A stretch of DNA of 64,000 bases from NCBI RefSeq assembly GCF_030316825.1, contig NZ_JASZYU010000001.1, positions 1,984,001 to 2,048,000 of the forward strand, given 5' to 3'. The notes below the pieces were generated by a model. The model was not told the origin of the DNA. It made no database searches and was given only the letters and a program-made list of their open reading frames with translations. This document shows, piece after piece, positions 15,748 to 24,590 of the stretch. The stretch's first letter is position 1; every line of letters begins with the position of its first letter. The position numbers and the translations under genes were made by a program. Origin of the DNA: Variovorax fucosicus (GTDB taxonomy: Bacteria > Pseudomonadota > Gammaproteobacteria > Burkholderiales > Burkholderiaceae_C).

Positions 15748-18123
15748 TCACCGGAACCACTCCAGGATCCGGTTGCGCTCCTCCGGCGGTGGCGGCGGTG
15801 CCACCTGTTCGGGCGCCAACGCTTCGGCGGGTTGCGGCTCGGCCACGTCGATCCCCAGGCTCGCGATACCGTGGCCCGGCGTGAAGTCGTCGAAGTACCA
15901 CTCGCCGTCCACCTGCGCCACGCCGTCGGGCGCCTTCAGCGCGGCCACCGGCACGCCCTTGAGCGCGGTGTCCATGAAGCCCGTCCACACCGGCAGGCTC
16001 AGGCTGCCGCCGGTTTCGCCGCGCACGCCGAGCTGGCGCGGCGTGTCGTAGCCGATCCATGCGATGCCCACCATGGTCGGCTGGAAGCCGGCAAACCAGG
16101 TGTCGATCGAGTCGTTGGTGGTGCCGGTCTTGCCGTAGATGTCGTCGCGCCGCAGCGTCGTCCAGGCCTTGCGGCCGGTGCCGTTCTTCACCACGCTGTT
16201 CAACAGCGTGTCCATCACGAACGCGTTGCGTGCCGGGATGGCGCGCATGCTTTCGTCGAGCGGCGGCGGCGGGGTGTCGACCAGCACCTGGTCCTTGTGG
16301 TCGGTGACGCGCGTCACCAGGTGCGGGTTCACGCGGTAGCCACCGTTGGCGAACACCGCGTAGGCGGTGGCCATCTGCATCGGCGTGACCGAGCCGGAAC
16401 CGAGCGCCATCGGCAGGTAGGCCGGGTGCTTCTCGGCCGTGAAGCCGAAGCGCGTGATCCAGTCCTGCGCGTACTGGGTGCCGATCGACTGCAGCAGCCG
16501 GATCGACACCATGTTCTTCGACTGCTCGAGCGCATGCCGCATCGTCATCGGGCCATCGAAGGTGCCGTCGTAGTTCTTCGGCTCCCAGGGCGTGCCGCCG
16601 GTGGTGCTGCCATCGAAGAACAGCGGCGCGTCGTTGATCACGGTGCCGGGCGTGAACCCTTTTTCCAGCGCGGCCGAGTAGATGAAGGGCTTGAAGCTCG
16701 AGCCCGGCTGGCGCCAGGCCTGCGTGACGTGGTTGAACTTGTTCTTGTCGAAGTCGAAGCCGCCGACCAGGGCGCGCACCGTACCGTTGCGCGGATCGAC
16801 CGCGACGAAGGCGCCCTCGACCTCCGGCAACTGCGTGATTTCCCAGCCGCCCTTCGCCGTCTTTGCGACGCGAACCACGGCACCGCGCCGGATCCGGACG
16901 TTCGGCGCCGCCTTCTCCGACAAGCCCGTTTGCACCGGGCGCAACCCTTCACCCGTGATCTGCAGCGTGTCGCCGTTCGCGCGCACCGCGGTCACCTCTT
17001 TCGGGCCCGCCGCCAGCACCACAGCCGCCATCACATCGCCGTTGTCTGGATGATCGGCCAGCGCGTCGTCGACCGCTTCGTCCAGCACCGCCGGTGTCGG
17101 GTCGGCCGGCAGGTCGACGTACTTCTCGGGGCCGCGATAGGGCTGGCGCCGCTCGTAATCCATGATCCCCTTGCGCAGCGATTTGTAGGCCGCCGCCTGG
17201 TCGGCCGCCACCAGCGTGGTGTAGACCTTGAGGCCGCGCGTGTAGGTGCTGTCGCCGTACTTCTCGACCATCAGGCGGCGCACCGTCTCGGCCACGTACT
17301 CGGCATGCAGGCGCTTCGGGTCGGCCGCATCGCGCAGGTGCAGGGGCTCGGCCCTGGCTGCGTCCGCTTGTTCGGCCGTCAGCACGCCGGTGGCCTGCAT
17401 GCGGCCGATCACATGCAGCTGGCGGTCGCGCGCGCGGCGCGGGTTGCTCAGCGGGTTGCCGCTGCGCGGCGCCTTGGGCAGGCCGGCCAGCATCGCTGCC
17501 TCGGCGGCCGTGAGATCCTGCAGCGGCTTGCCGAAATACGCCTCCGACGCCGCCGCAAAACCATAGGAACGGTTGCCGAGGTAGATCTGGTTCAGGTAGA
17601 TCTCGAGGATCTGGTCTTTGCTGAGCTCGCGTTCGAGCCTGAACGCCAGCAACGCCTCGTAGGTCTTGCGCGTCAGGGTTCTCTCGGAACTGAGATAGAC
17701 GTTGCGCGCCACCTGCTGCGTGATCGTGGAGGCGCCCTGGCTTACGCCATGCCGCAGGTTGACCAGCACCGCACGCGCGAGCCCCTTGTAGTCAAGGCCG
17801 CCGTGCTCGTAGAAGCGCGCGTCCTCGACCGCGAGCACTGCGTCCTTCAACACCTTGGGCACGGCCGCGATCGGCACGAAGCTGCGGCGCTCCTCGCCGA
17901 ACTCGCCGATCAGCACGCCCTCGGCCGAATACACGCGCAGCGGCAACTTCGGGCGGTAGTCGGACAGCTCCGACACATCGGGCAACTTGGGCGTGATCAC
18001 CGCCACGGCCAGGCCGACCACGCAGAGCGTCGCGAGCGCGCCGCCCGCCACCACGGCACCGCCCCACCAGAGGACTCGCATGGGGCCCGAAGCGGGTTTG
18101 GGAATGAAGAAGAGTTTTTTCAT
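15748..18123 (-). CDS. Class A penicillin-binding protein (PBP1A type)
   Basis: 791 residues from the chosen ATG, 13 nt after the creD stop; an upstream ATG at 18153 would overlap creD. A cytoplasmic stub and one membrane helix (~18-45) precede the GT51 domain, with catalytic Glu100 in LAVEDARFYEHGGLD and GASTITQQVARN. The transpeptidase domain has S-x-x-K in GSSFKPFIYSAA (about residue 476), S-x-N in EQSKNMVS, and KTGT in IYGKTGTTND (about 664). It polymerises and cross-links peptidoglycan in the periplasm. The Pro-rich tail resembles other MrcA proteins. Location directly after creD suggests Cre control. Confidence 0.93.
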   Translation of the reverse strand: MKKLFFIPKPASGPMRVLWWGGAVVAGGALATLCVVGLAVAVITPKLPDVSELSDYRPKLPLRVYSAEGVLIGEFGEERRSFVPIAAVPKVLKDAVLAVEDARFYEHGGLDYKGLARAVLVNLRHGVSQGASTITQQVARNVYLSSERTLTRKTYEALLAFRLERELSKDQILEIYLNQIYLGNRSYGFAAASEAYFGKPLQDLTAAEAAMLAGLPKAPRSGNPLSNPRRARDRQLHVIGRMQATGVLTAEQADAARAEPLHLRDAADPKRLHAEYVAETVRRLMVEKYGDSTYTRGLKVYTTLVAADQAAAYKSLRKGIMDYERRQPYRGPEKYVDLPADPTPAVLDEAVDDALADHPDNGDVMAAVVLAAGPKEVTAVRANGDTLQITGEGLRPVQTGLSEKAAPNVRIRRGAVVRVAKTAKGGWEITQLPEVEGAFVAVDPRNGTVRALVGGFDFDKNKFNHVTQAWRQPGSSFKPFIYSAALEKGFTPGTVINDAPLFFDGSTTGGTPWEPKNYDGTFDGPMTMRHALEQSKNMVSIRLLQSIGTQYAQDWITRFGFTAEKHPAYLPMALGSGSVTPMQMATAYAVFANGGYRVNPHLVTRVTDHKDQVLVDTPPPPLDESMRAIPARNAFVMDTLLNSVVKNGTGRKAWTTLRRDDIYGKTGTTNDSIDTWFAGFQPTMVGIAWIGYDTPRQLGVRGETGGSLSLPVWTGFMDTALKGVPVAALKAPDGVAQVDGEWYFDDFTPGHGIASLGIDVAEPQPAEALAPEQVAPPPPPEERNRILEWFR

Positions 18124-18136
18124 GAGGAGAGAGCTA

Positions 18137-19576
18137 TCAATTCGCCAGCGCATACCAGTCGACCTTGCGGGTCGCGAGCATCAGCGTGGCCAGCATGCCG
18201 AAGATCAGCAACGCGCCGAGCAGGAGGGCATTGCTCTCCGACGCCAGCAGCCCGTAGAGCGCACCGTACAGCACCGCCACATAGCCACCGAACGACACGC
18301 CGCGCTGCCAGCCACCGAGCACGGCGCTGAAGTAGGCCGCGAGCAGCAACACGCTGGCGCCGGCCGCACCAGCGTAGGCAACAGGGAACCTTAGCTTTTC
18401 CGACAGGGCGAGCAGTAACAGAAAGAACAGCGCGATCGACAGGCCGACCAGGCCATATTGCACCGGATGGAGTCGCAGCTTGCGGAAAAGTTCGAACATG
18501 AAGGCCGCCATGACCACCAGCCCGATGAACAGCGCACCGTACTTGCCGGCGCGCGTCGACATCGAATAGACATTGACAGGCTGGGCCAGCGACACATCGA
18601 AGCTTTCCAGCGGGCCGGCAATGCGCCGTGCCGCATTGCCGGCATGGCGTGCGGTGTCCACGGCGACGGCGGCCGCAGCCGTGGCGGCTTCCGCTGGGCC
18701 TGGGCTGGCCATGCCGGCGCGCACCTGTTCCCGCGCCGAGGTCACGAGCGAGGACACGCGCCACTTCGCATCGAAGCCCTGTGCCGTGATCGCGCGCTCC
18801 GAAGCCAGAAAGCGGCCACCGAAGCTGGGGTGTGCCCAGGGCGACGTCAGATGCGCGGTGGTCTCGTCGCCGATCGGCACCATCGAGAGCGTTTCCTGAC
18901 CCACCAGGCCGAGCTTGAGCTTGAAAGGCAAGGGCTTCTTCGTCTGCCAGGCCGCGAGCGCGCTGCCGGCGAGCGGTGCGTGGATACCGCCACCGAGCCA
19001 GCCGTCGTCGGCCATGCCCGGCACGCGCTGGGCAAAGCGCAAGGTCTCGCCGCCGAGGTCGAGCGCGGGCGAGCCGTCGAGCCCGCGCAGGTCGCTCACG
19101 CTGAACGCGACGAAGGGCGCCTTGAACTCGATCTTCGAGTCGTCCTCGCTGTGCGCAACGCTCGCCGGATCAAAACCGGCGAACCCACCGCTCAACGTCG
19201 CGTTGAGCGTGTAGAACGGTATCTTGAAGATGCCGCGGTAGCGCTCCTGCGGCGTCAGGCTTCCTTCGGTATGCAGCGTGTCCGGAAACACGATGTGCGT
19301 CAGCTCCTTGCTGCGCGCAACGCTGCCGATGACGCTGCCTTTGGCGTCGCGCTGGGTCTCGCTCCAGCGCTCCACATAGGGCACCACCAGCAGCGGGCCG
19401 ATCACGGTCTGGCTGCCGGCATAGGTGCTGGCCAGCTCCTGTGCAGCTTCCTGCTGGCTGCGCCCGCGTTCACGATTGAGCGAGCCGATTTCGGCCAGCG
19501 GGATGCACAGCAACAGGGTCAGCAGCACCAGGCCGATGACCTTGAGCAGCATGGAATTCTTCAGCGCCTGGAACAT
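18137..19576 (-). CDS. creD: Inner-membrane protein CreD
   Basis: 479 residues. It has an N-terminal helix (MLLKVIGLVLLTLLLCIPL), then the CreD signature region IGSLNRERGRSQQEAAQELA and GPLLVVPYVERW, a ~300-residue periplasmic domain, and five C-terminal membrane helices. A strong AGGAGG lies 6-12 bp upstream of the ATG. CreD is the classic CreBC target, tied to envelope integrity and beta-lactam response in Stenotrophomonas and Pseudomonas. Unusually, it is not contiguous with creBC but faces them across ~5 kb. Confidence 0.93.
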   Translation of the reverse strand: MFQALKNSMLLKVIGLVLLTLLLCIPLAEIGSLNRERGRSQQEAAQELASTYAGSQTVIGPLLVVPYVERWSETQRDAKGSVIGSVARSKELTHIVFPDTLHTEGSLTPQERYRGIFKIPFYTLNATLSGGFAGFDPASVAHSEDDSKIEFKAPFVAFSVSDLRGLDGSPALDLGGETLRFAQRVPGMADDGWLGGGIHAPLAGSALAAWQTKKPLPFKLKLGLVGQETLSMVPIGDETTAHLTSPWAHPSFGGRFLASERAITAQGFDAKWRVSSLVTSAREQVRAGMASPGPAEAATAAAAVAVDTARHAGNAARRIAGPLESFDVSLAQPVNVYSMSTRAGKYGALFIGLVVMAAFMFELFRKLRLHPVQYGLVGLSIALFFLLLLALSEKLRFPVAYAGAAGASVLLLAAYFSAVLGGWQRGVSFGGYVAVLYGALYGLLASESNALLLGALLIFGMLATLMLATRKVDWYALAN

Positions 19577-19658
19577 GGATGTCCTCCTTCGGTTTGTTCG
19601 AAGCGCCGATGCTCGCGGCCGTTGCAGAAGCCTTCATGAAGCGCTGCCGCCGCTGCAC

Positions 19659-19674
19659 TTCACACAGACTTCAC
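19659..19674 (+). promoter_or_regulatory. cre tag (CreB-binding site)
   Basis: The sequence is TTCACacagacTTCAC, a perfect match to the TTCAC-N6-TTCAC cre/blr tag known for CreB of E. coli and BlrA of Aeromonas. It lies 83 bp upstream of creD on one side and 97 bp upstream of the VIT/exosortase operon on the other. The 11-bp repeat period fits tandem binding by a PhoB-like dimer. A role at either promoter is inferred. Confidence 0.85.
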
Positions 19675-19770
19675 ACAGGCGTTTTGCCTTCCCGCAGTCT
19701 TCCTATTGCCTTCGCAGCCGCTCGCGACATTGAGTCCCGTGCAAGTTCGCACGACCCGAGGACACAACCC

Positions 19771-21846
19771 ATGCTGCAAGCCACCTCTCCCCGCCCCGGC
19801 CGCTGGCTCTGGCTCGCCACCGTGAGCATTGCCTCCACCTGCTTCGTATTGCTCACGGCCCGGCCGGTCGGCGCGCAGGAGGCGCCCGGCCCACGCCTGA
19901 AGACCGAGAGCCCGTACTTCTTCGTCAAGAGCGATTCGCCCGATACCGACCGGCTGCCGCTCAAGGGCACGGAGGTCAACGTGCGGGTCTCGGGCGTGAT
20001 CGCCGACGTGACCGTGACGCAGACCTACCGCAACGAAGGCCAGCGCGCGATCGAGGCGCGCTACGTGTTCCCGGGTTCGACCAAGGCGGCCGTGAGCGGC
20101 CTCAACGTGCGCCTGGGCGATCGCCTCATCACCGCGCAGATCCGCGAGAAGCAGCAGGCGAAGATCGAATACGACACGGCCAAGAAGGAAGGCAAGACCG
20201 CCGCCCTGCTGGAACAGCACCTGCCCAACGTGTTCCAGATGAACGTTGCCAACATCCTGCCGGGCGACGACGTGAAGGTGGAGCTGCGCTACACCGAACT
20301 GCTGGTGCCCAGTGGCGGCAACTACCAGTTCGTGTTCCCGACCGTGGTGGGCCCGCGCTACAACAGCCCTCAATCCGAGAACGCCAATGCCAAGTGGGTT
20401 GCGCAACCGGTGCTGCGCGCCGGCGTGGCGCCTGACACCACCTTCAAGCTCAAGGTCGCGATCGACACGCCGCTCGGCATCAAGGAGATCCGCTCGGCCA
20501 CGCACGCGGTCGACGTCAAGAAGGACGACAACGACCAGCATGCCGACATCGCACTGGCCGCGAGCACCGAGCCCGCCAACAACCGCGACTTCGTGCTCGC
20601 CTGGCGGCTGGCCGGCGACAGGATCGAATCGGGCCTGATGCTCTACAAGGGCCAGGACGAGAACTTCTTTCTCGCCATGGTCGAGCCGCCCAAGTCGGTG
20701 GCCGCCAGCGCCGTCTCGCCGCGCGACTACATCTTCGTGGTCGACATCTCGGGCTCGATGCACGGCTTTCCGCTCGACACCGCCAAGGTGATGCTCGAAC
20801 GCCTGATCGGCGGGCTGCGCCCGAGCGACACCTTCAACGTGCTGCTGTTTTCGGGCAGCAGCAAGATGCTGTCGCCGAAGTCGGTGCCGGCCACGCGCGC
20901 CAACATCGAGCAGGCACTCGCCACCATCAACAAGTACGAGGGCGGCGGCAGCACCGAGCTGATTCCGGCCTTGAAGCGCGTCTATGCCGAACCCAAGCCC
21001 GAGAACGTGTCGCGCACCGTGGTGGTGGTGACCGATGGCTACGTGACGGTCGAGCGCGAAGCCTTTGAGCTGGTGCGCAAGAACCTGTCGAAAGCCAACG
21101 TGTTCGCGTTCGGCATCGGCAGTTCGGTCAACCGGCATCTGATGGAAGGCCTGGCCCGTGCCGGCATGGGCGAGCCCTTCATCATCACCGACCCGATCCA
21201 GGCACCCGAGCAGGCCGCGCGCTTCCGCCGCATGGTCGAGTCGCCGGTGCTCACCAATGTGAAGGCCACGTTCGGCGGCCTCGATGTCTACGACGTGGAG
21301 CCGACCGCCCTGCCCGACGTGCTCGGCGAGCGCCCGGTGATCGTGTTTGGCAAATGGCGCTCGAGCTCGGAGGGATTGCCCAGGGGCCGCGTGATCATCG
21401 AAGGCCAGAGCGCCAGCGGCCCGTACCGCCAGGAACTCGCGATCGACGCAAAGGTGCGCCAGGATACGGCCGCGCTGCGCACGCTGTGGGCACGCCACCG
21501 CATCGGCGCCTTGAGCGACCAGGAAGCGCTGGAAGGCGGCGACGCGTTCAAGCAGCGCATCACCGACCTGGGCCTCAAGTACAGCCTGCTCACGCAGTAC
21601 ACCAGCTTCATCGCGGTCGACAAGGTGGTGCGCAACCCGGTGCCGCAGAACGCTGCGAGCGTCGCCCAGCCCTCGCCCCTGCCCAAGGGCGTGAGCGAGC
21701 TGGCCGTGGGCGGCGCAACGCTCGGCGCCGAGGTGCCGAGCACGCCGGAGCCCGAGACGCTGGGTGCCATCGCCGTGGTGCTGTCGATGCTGGCCATGCT
21801 GCGCCGCCGCGCACGCCGGCATGACCCGCGCCGTCTGACCGCTTGA
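19771..21846 (+). CDS. VIT + VWA domain surface protein with PEP-CTERM-like sorting tail
   Basis: 691 residues. Signal peptide: WLWLATVSIASTCFVLLTA, with likely cleavage near VGA-QE (~35). The VIT domain (~48-180) has FVKSDSPDTDRLPLKGTEVN and ARYVFPGS. The VWA domain has the MIDAS DISGS (about 324) and later TELIP and VTDGYVT. The C-terminus carries TPEPETLGAIAVVLSMLAM followed by RRRARR, the PEP - hydrophobic helix - basic cluster arrangement that exosortases recognise. It is immediately followed by an exosortase gene, so it is very probably its dedicated substrate. I chose the ATG that places the signal peptide at the N-terminus. Confidence 0.88.
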   Translation: MLQATSPRPGRWLWLATVSIASTCFVLLTARPVGAQEAPGPRLKTESPYFFVKSDSPDTDRLPLKGTEVNVRVSGVIADVTVTQTYRNEGQRAIEARYVFPGSTKAAVSGLNVRLGDRLITAQIREKQQAKIEYDTAKKEGKTAALLEQHLPNVFQMNVANILPGDDVKVELRYTELLVPSGGNYQFVFPTVVGPRYNSPQSENANAKWVAQPVLRAGVAPDTTFKLKVAIDTPLGIKEIRSATHAVDVKKDDNDQHADIALAASTEPANNRDFVLAWRLAGDRIESGLMLYKGQDENFFLAMVEPPKSVAASAVSPRDYIFVVDISGSMHGFPLDTAKVMLERLIGGLRPSDTFNVLLFSGSSKMLSPKSVPATRANIEQALATINKYEGGGSTELIPALKRVYAEPKPENVSRTVVVVTDGYVTVEREAFELVRKNLSKANVFAFGIGSSVNRHLMEGLARAGMGEPFIITDPIQAPEQAARFRRMVESPVLTNVKATFGGLDVYDVEPTALPDVLGERPVIVFGKWRSSSEGLPRGRVIIEGQSASGPYRQELAIDAKVRQDTAALRTLWARHRIGALSDQEALEGGDAFKQRITDLGLKYSLLTQYTSFIAVDKVVRNPVPQNAASVAQPSPLPKGVSELAVGGATLGAEVPSTPEPETLGAIAVVLSMLAMLRRRARRHDPRRLTA

Positions 21847-21861
21847 AGAAGAAGGCTGCAC

Positions 21862-22755
21862 ATGTCGCTTGCATCATTGGCACAAACCCACCCGCGCCTG
21901 GTCGACTGGAGCATTCGCCTCGACCGCGCACCTGCGGCCGGCTGGCTGGCACTGCAGGCCGCGGCGCTCACGCCCACCTGGCTCTGGATGGCGGCACGCC
22001 TGGGCGACGGGTCGGACGACCCGCTCGGCCTGCTGGCGCTCGCATCGCTCGCGCTGCTGGTCTGGCAATTGCGCCACGACCTGCGCGCCTCGCCGCGCCT
22101 CGGCTGGCTCGCGCTGGCCGCCGGCGGGACGCTTGCGGCCACGCTGCTGCGAATGGCCCTGCCGCCGCTCGCCGCCAGCCTGCTCGCAGTACTGGCGCTC
22201 GCCTGCGGGCTGATGGCCTTCCTGCCACGCCGCGTGGCCGCGCTGCCGGTCGCCGGGTTGGCGGTGCTGGCGTTGCCGCTGCTCTCGTCGCTGCAGTTCT
22301 ACGCCGGCTACCCGCTGCGCGTGGTCACGGCCGAGGCCAGCCGCTGGCTGCTGGCGCCGGGCTTCGGTGTGGCACGCGAAGGCACCACCTTGCTGGTGGA
22401 CGGCCGGCTCGTGATCGTCGATGCGCCCTGCTCCGGCGTGCAGATGGTGTGGTTCGGCTACTTCACGGCCTGCGCGGTCGCGCTGTGGGCTGGTCGCAGT
22501 GACCGCGCCTTCCTTGCGCGGCTGCCGGCCGTGGGCCTGCTCGTGCTGGCCGGCAACATCCTGCGCAACAGTGTGCTGGTGGCTTTCGAAGCCGCAGGCC
22601 GCCCGCTTGCACCCTGGGCGCACAACGCCTTCGGACTGCTGGTGCTGGCCGCTGTGTGCGGCGGCATCGCGCGGGCCATGACGCCACGCCGCACGCCGGC
22701 CATTCCCGGCCTGATCACCATCCCTGGAGGCCGCCGTGTCGATACGACTGCTTGA
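21862..22755 (+). CDS. Exosortase-family transpeptidase
   Basis: 297 residues with about eight membrane helices. The catalytic Cys is in VDAPCSGVQMVWFGY, the Arg in GNILRNSVLV and the His in WAHNAFGLLVL, giving the C-R-H triad of exosortases and archaeosortases. It begins 15 bp after the VIT gene and overlaps the next gene by 20 bp. There is no polysaccharide biosynthesis locus nearby, unlike EpsH/XrtA systems. This argues for a single-substrate exosortase, comparable to the Bacteroidetes XrtN-VIT pair. The Xrt letter class cannot be assigned by eye. Confidence 0.88.
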   Translation: MSLASLAQTHPRLVDWSIRLDRAPAAGWLALQAAALTPTWLWMAARLGDGSDDPLGLLALASLALLVWQLRHDLRASPRLGWLALAAGGTLAATLLRMALPPLAASLLAVLALACGLMAFLPRRVAALPVAGLAVLALPLLSSLQFYAGYPLRVVTAEASRWLLAPGFGVAREGTTLLVDGRLVIVDAPCSGVQMVWFGYFTACAVALWAGRSDRAFLARLPAVGLLVLAGNILRNSVLVAFEAAGRPLAPWAHNAFGLLVLAAVCGGIARAMTPRRTPAIPGLITIPGGRRVDTTA

Positions 22756-23320
22756 ACGTTTTCTGTTCGCCAACCATTTCATGCAGCGCGTCGCGCACAA
22801 GGCGCTGTTCGCGCTCGCGATGCTGCTGTGCCTGCTCTGGGCCAGCGCCCAGGCACTGCGGCCTGCTGCAACGCCAGCCGCGCCGACCGCCTTCCATGAG
22901 TGGCCTGCCGAATGGGACGGTGCGCCGCTGCGTCCGCTGGCACTGAGCGCCGTCGAGCAACGCTTCGCGCAGCAGTTCCCGGGCAGCATCGCGCGCATGA
23001 CCGATGGCCACCAGATGCTGGTGCTGCGCGAGGTCAAGTCGCCCACCCGCATGCTGCACCCCGCCGCAGATTGCTACCGTGCACTGGGTTACCGCATCGA
23101 GCAGGCCCGCCTTGAGCGCGACGCGCAGCGACGGCTCTGGCGCTGCTTCTCGGCCATGCGCGGCCAAGGGCAAACCCTCCCCTCAAACTTGAGGGTATGC
23201 GAGCGCATCGAGGCCGCCGATGGCAGTTCTTTCACCGACACTTCAGCCTGGTACTGGGCCGCGGCAAGCGGACAATCGAAGGGACCGTGGCAAGCCGTCA
23301 CGACAGCGAAACTGCTCTGA
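22736..23320 (+). CDS. EpsI-like exosortase accessory protein
   Basis: 194 residues from a GTG with GGAGG seven bases upstream. One N-terminal membrane helix (~22-40, KALFALAMLLCLLWASA) precedes a periplasmic domain. The MLHPAADCYRALGYRIE segment resembles the HSP-x-x-C-x-P-x-x-GW core of EpsI, which accompanies EpsH-type exosortases. It is translated with the exosortase (20-bp overlap). Its precise role in sorting is not established for the family. Confidence 0.7.
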   Translation: MSIRLLERFLFANHFMQRVAHKALFALAMLLCLLWASAQALRPAATPAAPTAFHEWPAEWDGAPLRPLALSAVEQRFAQQFPGSIARMTDGHQMLVLREVKSPTRMLHPAADCYRALGYRIEQARLERDAQRRLWRCFSAMRGQGQTLPSNLRVCERIEAADGSSFTDTSAWYWAAASGQSKGPWQAVTTAKLL

Positions 23321-23330
23321 AGAAGAATTT

Positions 23331-24587
23331 GTGAAGAAGACTCTGCGTGACCTGCTTCTTGTGGCTCTGGCGCTTGTGGCCACAGTCGCCGTCGCTATTG
23401 TCTTGATCGTGAAGATCGCGTTGGCACCGGCGGCCGGCGAATGGTCGATGCGGGTGAAGGCCGGGCCGGTCGGCTTCGATGTCGGCGTGCCGACCGCGAT
23501 CCGCCTCGCCACCGCCTCCTGGTTCGCGCCGCAACTCGACGGCCAGACGCTCGACACACGTTACGGCCCGGTGCATTTTGGCTGGAACGAGCCCCGCCAG
23601 ACACTCGAACTGGTCTGCGCGCCCTGCAGCGCCACCGTCCCCGAACTCGGCGCCCAGCCGATCAAGGTCGACAGCCTGCTGATCACGGTACGCCGCGACG
23701 TCGTCGTGCTCAACGGCACGCTCGAAGCCAAGGCCGCGGGCGCCGACGCGCCGGCACTGCGCGGCCGCTGGGATGGCCGCCTGACGCAGAAAACGCTGCA
23801 GCTCGACATCACCATGGCCGACGCGCCGATCGCCCAGTGGTATGGCGTGTTCGTACCGGCGCTGCCCGAACTGCAGCGCGCGCGCATCGGCGGCACCATG
23901 GCGCTGCACGCGCAGCTGGCCTTGCCGGCCGACAGTTTCACGATCCAGCCGACGATCTCGCAGTTCACGGTCGAAGGCCTCGGCACCGAAGCGATGCTCA
24001 ATGCGCGCAGCAGCTGCGGCGCGCCATCGCGGCTTTCAGCCGAGAGCTGGCTCGCACGCGCGGTGATGGCGGCCGAAGACCAGCGTTTCTTTCAGCACCC
24101 TGGCTACGACCTGACCGAACTCGGCGCCGCAGTTGCGGCGAACCAGAAGGCCGGCCAGGTCGAGCGCGGCGGCAGCACGCTCACGCAGCAGCTCACCAAG
24201 CTGCTGGTCACCGGCAGCGAGCGCACCGGCGAACGCAAGCTGCGCGAACTGCTCTACGCGGTCGAGATGGAACAGACGCTCGGCAAGCCGCGCATCCTGC
24301 AGCTCTACCTCGACAACGCGCCCTGGGGCAGCGGCGTGTGCGGCGCCGAAGCAGCGGCCAAACGCTATTTCAAGCGCAGTGCTGCCAGGCTGGAGCCGGC
24401 GCAGGCCGTCTGGCTGGCCGCGATGCTGCACAACCCCGGCGCCGAAATCGCGCAATGGCAGCGCACCGGCAACATCGACGCGGCACGCTCCAAGCTGGTG
24501 GCCGAAGGGATCCGCGGCATCACGCGCGGACAGCGCGAATCGCTGCTGAAAGGCGTGGCCAACGCGCGTTTCGCGCCGCCGCCCTGA
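23331..24587 (+). CDS. GT51 peptidoglycan glycosyltransferase with extra N-terminal periplasmic domain
   Basis: 418 residues from a GTG. One membrane helix (~7-28) is followed by ~200 residues of beta-rich sequence that is not a catalytic domain. A GT51 domain then begins at ARAVMAAEDQRFFQHPGYD, with catalytic Glu in AAEDQRFF and GGSTLTQQLTKLL, through ILQLYLDNAPWGSGVCG. No transpeptidase domain follows. Normal monofunctional MtgA is ~230-240 residues, so this protein is much longer because of its N-terminal domain. It closes the exosortase operon and suggests a link between surface sorting and cell-wall synthesis. Confidence 0.82.
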   Translation: MKKTLRDLLLVALALVATVAVAIVLIVKIALAPAAGEWSMRVKAGPVGFDVGVPTAIRLATASWFAPQLDGQTLDTRYGPVHFGWNEPRQTLELVCAPCSATVPELGAQPIKVDSLLITVRRDVVVLNGTLEAKAAGADAPALRGRWDGRLTQKTLQLDITMADAPIAQWYGVFVPALPELQRARIGGTMALHAQLALPADSFTIQPTISQFTVEGLGTEAMLNARSSCGAPSRLSAESWLARAVMAAEDQRFFQHPGYDLTELGAAVAANQKAGQVERGGSTLTQQLTKLLVTGSERTGERKLRELLYAVEMEQTLGKPRILQLYLDNAPWGSGVCGAEAAAKRYFKRSAARLEPAQAVWLAAMLHNPGAEIAQWQRTGNIDAARSKLVAEGIRGITRGQRESLLKGVANARFAPPP

Positions 24588-24590
24588 CCC

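Noticed and set aside
23230..23245. Near-match to a cre tag (TTCAC-N6-TTCAG) within the EpsI-like gene
   Set aside because: It has one mismatch in the second half-site and lies inside a coding sequence with no nearby promoter role.
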